NCBI GenBank assembly: GCA_039028975.1
Contig: JBCCHB010000067.1
Location: 1-64,000, forward strand
Length of the DNA: 64,000 nt
Reading direction: 5' to 3'
Source: JAHBNG01 sp039028975
GTDB taxonomy: Bacteria > Chloroflexota > Anaerolineae > Caldilineales > Caldilineaceae
The number at the start of each line of letters is the position of its first letter. The stretch's first letter is position 1. Under the pieces are notes generated by a model, which was given only the letters and a program-made list of their open reading frames with translations, ran no database searches and was not told where the DNA came from. A program made the position numbers and the translations under genes. Shown here one piece after another: positions 61,077 to 64,000 of the stretch.

Positions 61077-61235
61077 CTAATTGGGGAACCACCGTTGGAG
61101 CAGATCGTTGGTAAATGTGCGCAAATCTTCACCGACGATGAGCAGAATCGATAACAGAACAATGGAAAGAAGGATAATAATCAGGGCAAACTCAATAAAT
61201 CCATATCGTCCCTGATTGGGTGGCAGTTGTGACAT
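61077..61235 (-). CDS. Flp-like mini-pilin (52 residues)
   Basis: A 52-residue protein begins MSQLPPNQGRYGFIEFALII. The G-x-x-E-F/Y-A-L-I-I pattern with a hydrophobic helix (about 13-34) after a short polar head is that of Flp-type type IV pilins. The tail is GEDLRTFTNDLLQRWF. It lies between comF and a response regulator, on the same strand. It is well below usual ORF length limits, so confidence is moderate. Confidence 0.6.
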   Translation of the reverse strand: MSQLPPNQGRYGFIEFALIIILLSIVLLSILLIVGEDLRTFTNDLLQRWFPN

Positions 61236-61266
61236 GATAGACTCGGTCCTTTTGATTGGCTACAGT

Positions 61267-62025
61267 CTAGCGATTCGAAGAATCATCGAGCCGAACCCAC
61301 CCTCTGCGCAAAGCTAATACCGCGGCCTGGGTCCGGTCTTCAACACCTAATTTACGCAGAACACTGCTCATGTGATTCTTCACTGTTTGGCGGCTGATCC
61401 CCAATAGATGGGCGATTTCCTTATTGCTGGCCCCCCCTGTAATCTGGCCGAGAATCTCCATCTCGCGTGGACTAAGAGGCGTAAACATGTCATCAGGTGA
61501 CTCACCAAGCACTGACAATGTTTCAAGTTGCTGGATCAACCATCGAAAAGCCTGTGCCCGACTCATAATTTCATCGCGAATTACACATTTGCTGCTAGCT
61601 ACTGCTCGGATCGCTGGAATTAGATCGGACGGTTTAACATCCTTTGGGTAATAGGCGGATGCACCTGCCCGCAGTGCATGGAATAGCTGCTCATCATCAT
61701 GATAAGCCGTGAGTATGATAATGCCTGTATTTTCGCAAGCGGGGCTAGCTTTGATTTCACGCGTTGCATGAAGGCCATTCTTACCAGGCAAGTTAATATC
61801 CATCAAGATAACATCTGGCTTTAATTTGATAGATTTTTTTACAGCCTCTGCGCCGTTCGTAATTTCGGCAACAATTTGTAGATCCTTTTCCGACTCAACT
61901 ACTTTACGCAAGCCTTGAATAATTAACGGGTGATCTTCAACGATCATCACACTTACCTGAGAGGATTTCGTATAGCGCTTTGATGCACGGTTACGATGGC
62001 TTACTTCTTTTTTATTTACATCCAT
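61267..62025 (-). CDS. NarL/LuxR-type response regulator
   Basis: The 252-residue regulator has a receiver domain with acceptor Asp in VILMDINLPGKNG and a later Lys (YYPKDV), and a C-terminal LuxR HTH (about 185-245, LSPREMEILGQITGGASNKEIAHLLGISRQTVKNHMSSVL). There is an extra N-terminal basic stretch of ~25 residues. No kinase is adjacent. It may control the neighbouring pilin-like and comF genes, an inference from position only. Confidence 0.92.
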   Translation of the reverse strand: MDVNKKEVSHRNRASKRYTKSSQVSVMIVEDHPLIIQGLRKVVESEKDLQIVAEITNGAEAVKKSIKLKPDVILMDINLPGKNGLHATREIKASPACENTGIIILTAYHDDEQLFHALRAGASAYYPKDVKPSDLIPAIRAVASSKCVIRDEIMSRAQAFRWLIQQLETLSVLGESPDDMFTPLSPREMEILGQITGGASNKEIAHLLGISRQTVKNHMSSVLRKLGVEDRTQAAVLALRRGWVRLDDSSNR

Positions 62026-62612
62026 ATATTTTTTCCCAATCTGAAGAGAATTCTATCGGCATGGAGATAGCAACAGCCCTCGAGCATTAGTAGGCTAGAG
62101 TGCTGTGTAGATGGTGCCAAGGCGTTCATGGGATAGTGGCCTAGTGGGTACACGTCATCTTGATTCTTCAGTAAACACTTGCCGAATTGAAGTGACACCT
62201 TAACGGTTATCTGAACAGGTCGCTCTTAATTTTGTATTATAGCATTCCCTTCATCCATATTCAACAGAAACTGTATCAGCAATTATACGTATTCTTATCC
62301 GGTTCACCATGAAAGCGGTATGATGCGCAAGCATTCCAAGCTACGTTAGATCCTGTTGAACTGATATTGGTTGTAAGAGAAATAAAGAACCTATGGTATA
62401 CTCAGTAAAATGCAATTTCATGTCGGCTCAAACAAAATTATATTGCGGTCGTTTTGAAAACAGGTGTTTTCCAAGGCTTTACCAGAGAGACCAAACACCT
62501 ATTTTCAAACGGAGCTGAGTATAGTTGAGCGTTATGCCAATAAGAAATTATTCTCGACCTTTGATTTGAAAATGCCAGACGTGGGTAATTACTGGAAAAA
62601 TGAGGAGGTTCC
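62026..62612. other. Intergenic region with one family A copy
   Basis: 587 bases between divergent response-regulator and zinc-ribbon genes. Holds the family A palindrome at 62439-62524 and promoters for both sides; no credible gene otherwise. Confidence 0.6.
62439..62524. repeat. Family A palindromic repeat
   Basis: TATATTGCGGTCGTTTTG to GGAGCTGAGTATAG; inner arms GAAAACAGGTGTTTT and AAACACCTATTTTC pair with one mismatch. Confidence 0.9.
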
Positions 62613-63317
62613 ATGGCTTCAATCGCCGATCTCTTTAATTTACAAAAAGTAGATTACAATGCGATTAAGATCAAGAAACGATTTGAACAGATTCAAAAGG
62701 CTCTTGGTAGCAACAAAGAACTAGCGGTGGCTCACAAGCAAGTGGCTGATGCTGAGGCACAACTACATCAACAGGAGGCAACACAGCGGGACCAAGAACT
62801 TGAATCCCAGTCCCTTGCTTCTCGTATTGAAGAGACAGAAAAACAATTGATGAGTGGTAGCGTCTCGAATCACAAAGAGCTTGAATCTCTACAGGCTAGC
62901 CTGGACTCTCTTAAACGTCAGAAAGAGACTATTGAAACGAGTAGTGTTGAAACGCTAGTAGAGGTGGATAAGTTGACTAAAAACCTCACGGGATTGCGGG
63001 CACAACTTGAATCGATGGAGTCAGCGTGGAACGACAAAGTCCTTTCCCTTAAAACCGATGGGAAAAAACTTCAACAGCAATTTCAATTACTGAAAAAGAA
63101 ACGTAAATCTATTACTCAGGGCTTGGACGAGCAGTCTCTCCAGCTCTATGACCAGCTGCGTAAGCGGAAAGCGGGTGTTGCTATTGCACCATTAACGGAC
63201 GATACGTGTGGTGCCTGCAACATGCAAGTGCCCAGTGGTGTAATTAGCTCGGTTCGCACAGCTTCCTCTGAACCGGTTTACTGCCCAAGTTGTGGACGTA
63301 TTCTTTTTGCTAATTAA
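62613..63317 (+). CDS. Coiled-coil/zinc-ribbon protein (CT398-like)
   Basis: The 234-residue protein is a long coiled-coil hairpin (about 10-170) with a C-terminal four-Cys zinc ribbon (CGACNMQVPSG and YCPSCGRI, Cys about 204, 207, 227 and 230). This architecture occurs in the C4-type zinc-ribbon family related to chlamydial CT398 and HP0958. A GAGGAGGTT just before the ATG makes the start secure. It has been linked to RNA or sigma-54 control elsewhere; not testable here. Confidence 0.85.
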   Translation: MASIADLFNLQKVDYNAIKIKKRFEQIQKALGSNKELAVAHKQVADAEAQLHQQEATQRDQELESQSLASRIEETEKQLMSGSVSNHKELESLQASLDSLKRQKETIETSSVETLVEVDKLTKNLTGLRAQLESMESAWNDKVLSLKTDGKKLQQQFQLLKKKRKSITQGLDEQSLQLYDQLRKRKAGVAIAPLTDDTCGACNMQVPSGVISSVRTASSEPVYCPSCGRILFAN

Positions 63318-63360
63318 TTACTTATGCGATTGGAGCGGACTAGCATGGAGCCGAGCGGTA

Positions 63361-63398
63361 TGGAACGGATCGGCACAGAGCGTACCGACTCCGTTCCA
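63361..63398. terminator. Hairpin between convergent genes
   Basis: TGGAACGGA and TCCGTTCCA form a 9-bp stem with a 20-nt loop between the zinc-ribbon and DnaJ-type genes. Weak terminator candidate with no U-tract. Confidence 0.35.
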
Positions 63399-63400
63399 TC

Positions 63401-64000
63401 CTACTGAGAATCTCTTAACTGCTCGAAAAGATTCTTCTGTTCCTCTGTTAATGTGGTTGGCACGACGACATTTACTTCCACCAATAGATCCCCTTTAGTT
63501 GAATTGTCTTTGAGATTGGGAATGCCTAATCCTCTCAGACGGAAAATTTTTCCATTTTGTGTCCCAGCTGGAATAGTTAGCGCGATGGTTCGCTCTATCG
63601 TATTTACATTGATTTCCCCGCCTAAGACAGCTGTGTACAAATCTACATCTGTACTGACTCGTAGGTTGTCCCCTTCTTCCTTATAGCCAAAACGAGGTTC
63701 GATTGTAATTTTGAGGTAAAGCACGGCACCCTTGGGATCTCGTACACGTACCTTGGATCCGGTCTTTACGCCTTTGGGAATTGTAACCTCAAAACGCGTT
63801 CCGTCGTTATTGGCCAGGGTTCGTGTCGCACCGCTGAAGGCTTCCTCTAGCGTAATCTGAACTGGCACTTCTGAACTGCGTGGTGCTTGCCGACGCGCGG
63901 ATGAAGGCCCTGCATTGTATCCATCAAAGCCAGCCCCAGGCTGTCCAAATCCACCTGGCTGAGCACCACCAAAGAGGGTCTCGAAGAAATCAGAAAAACC
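63401..64000 (-). CDS. DnaJ/CbpA-type co-chaperone, partial (5' end beyond window)
   Basis: The 3' part of a class B Hsp40. After a Gly/Phe-rich linker (FETLFGGAQPGGFGQPGAG) comes the C-terminal substrate-binding region starting VPVQITLEEAFSGATRTL, with FRLRGLGIPNLKDNSTKGDLLVEV near the end. No cysteine-repeat zinc finger is present between linker and C-terminal domain, so CbpA/DnaJ2-like. The J domain would lie beyond position 64000. The open frame continues to the window edge. Confidence 0.9.
   Translation of the reverse strand, partial: GFSDFFETLFGGAQPGGFGQPGAGFDGYNAGPSSARRQAPRSSEVPVQITLEEAFSGATRTLANNDGTRFEVTIPKGVKTGSKVRVRDPKGAVLYLKITIEPRFGYKEEGDNLRVSTDVDLYTAVLGGEINVNTIERTIALTIPAGTQNGKIFRLRGLGIPNLKDNSTKGDLLVEVNVVVPTTLTEEQKNLFEQLRDSQ

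Overview
The window looks like a chromosomal segment of a mid-GC bacterium, most likely a Chloroflexota (Anaerolineae/Caldilineae type). I infer this from a PadR-led ABC operon, the very large FtsX-type permease, a CT398-like coiled-coil/zinc-ribbon protein, the long-form HPF and a dense load of short palindromic repeats. No 16S gene, tRNA, prophage, insertion-sequence transposase or CRISPR array is visible, so the taxonomy is inference only.
0-9.1 kb is a decaying defence island read leftwards. It holds a type III restriction-modification locus whose Mod has lost its catalytic N-terminal third and whose Res is cut by an in-frame amber codon. Two full DUF1016 (YhcG-like PD-(D/E)XK) nuclease genes and two DUF1016 fragments lie around it, with a SNF2 helicase that is frameshifted in an A-tract and fused to the tail of another gene. 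Every DUF1016 copy or fragment carries a 25-29 nt palindrome in the same part of its coding sequence. The palindromes share their outer bases but have different, still self-complementary, arms. This is the most unusual signal in the window.
9.4-31.4 kb is housekeeping and metabolism. It contains a two-gene FtsX/LolD-type exporter, a GH4 glycosidase, RadC, an extradiol dioxygenase beside a MarR regulator with a shared operator-like site, GatB, a class V aminotransferase, and a PadR/sugar-transferase-fusion/ABC operon. It ends with a FAD amino-acid oxidase, an isopropylmalate-dehydrogenase-like enzyme and a NarL-type two-component pair whose kinase has a FixL-like haem PAS domain.
31.4-43 kb is a respiratory and copper-handling block: anchored cytochrome c, ba3-type oxidase subunits I, II and the tiny IIa, two SCO-like proteins, two universal stress proteins, an APC permease, a His-rich lipoprotein, a NosR/CcoG-like polyferredoxin and a PCu(A)C copper chaperone. 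The oxygen-sensor-like kinase next to it is a plausible regulator.
43-64 kb is mixed: a WD40 lipoprotein, a secreted RCC1-like repeat protein, GNATs, a HEAT protein, a sigma-region-4 HTH protein between direct repeats, VOC and DinB proteins, an ADP-forming acyl-CoA synthetase fused to GNAT, a TrkA-C membrane protein, a phosphoglycerate-mutase-like phosphatase, a dynamin-like GTPase, an isochorismatase, HPF, ComF, a Flp-like mini-pilin, a response regulator, a zinc-ribbon protein and the 3' part of a DnaJ/CbpA gene.
Across the window at least ten well-preserved copies of an approximately 87-nt palindrome (family A) and several copies of a second one (family B) are scattered between genes. One family A copy lies in frame inside the WD40 gene and adds 30 residues; another supplies the stop codon of a DUF1016 nuclease.
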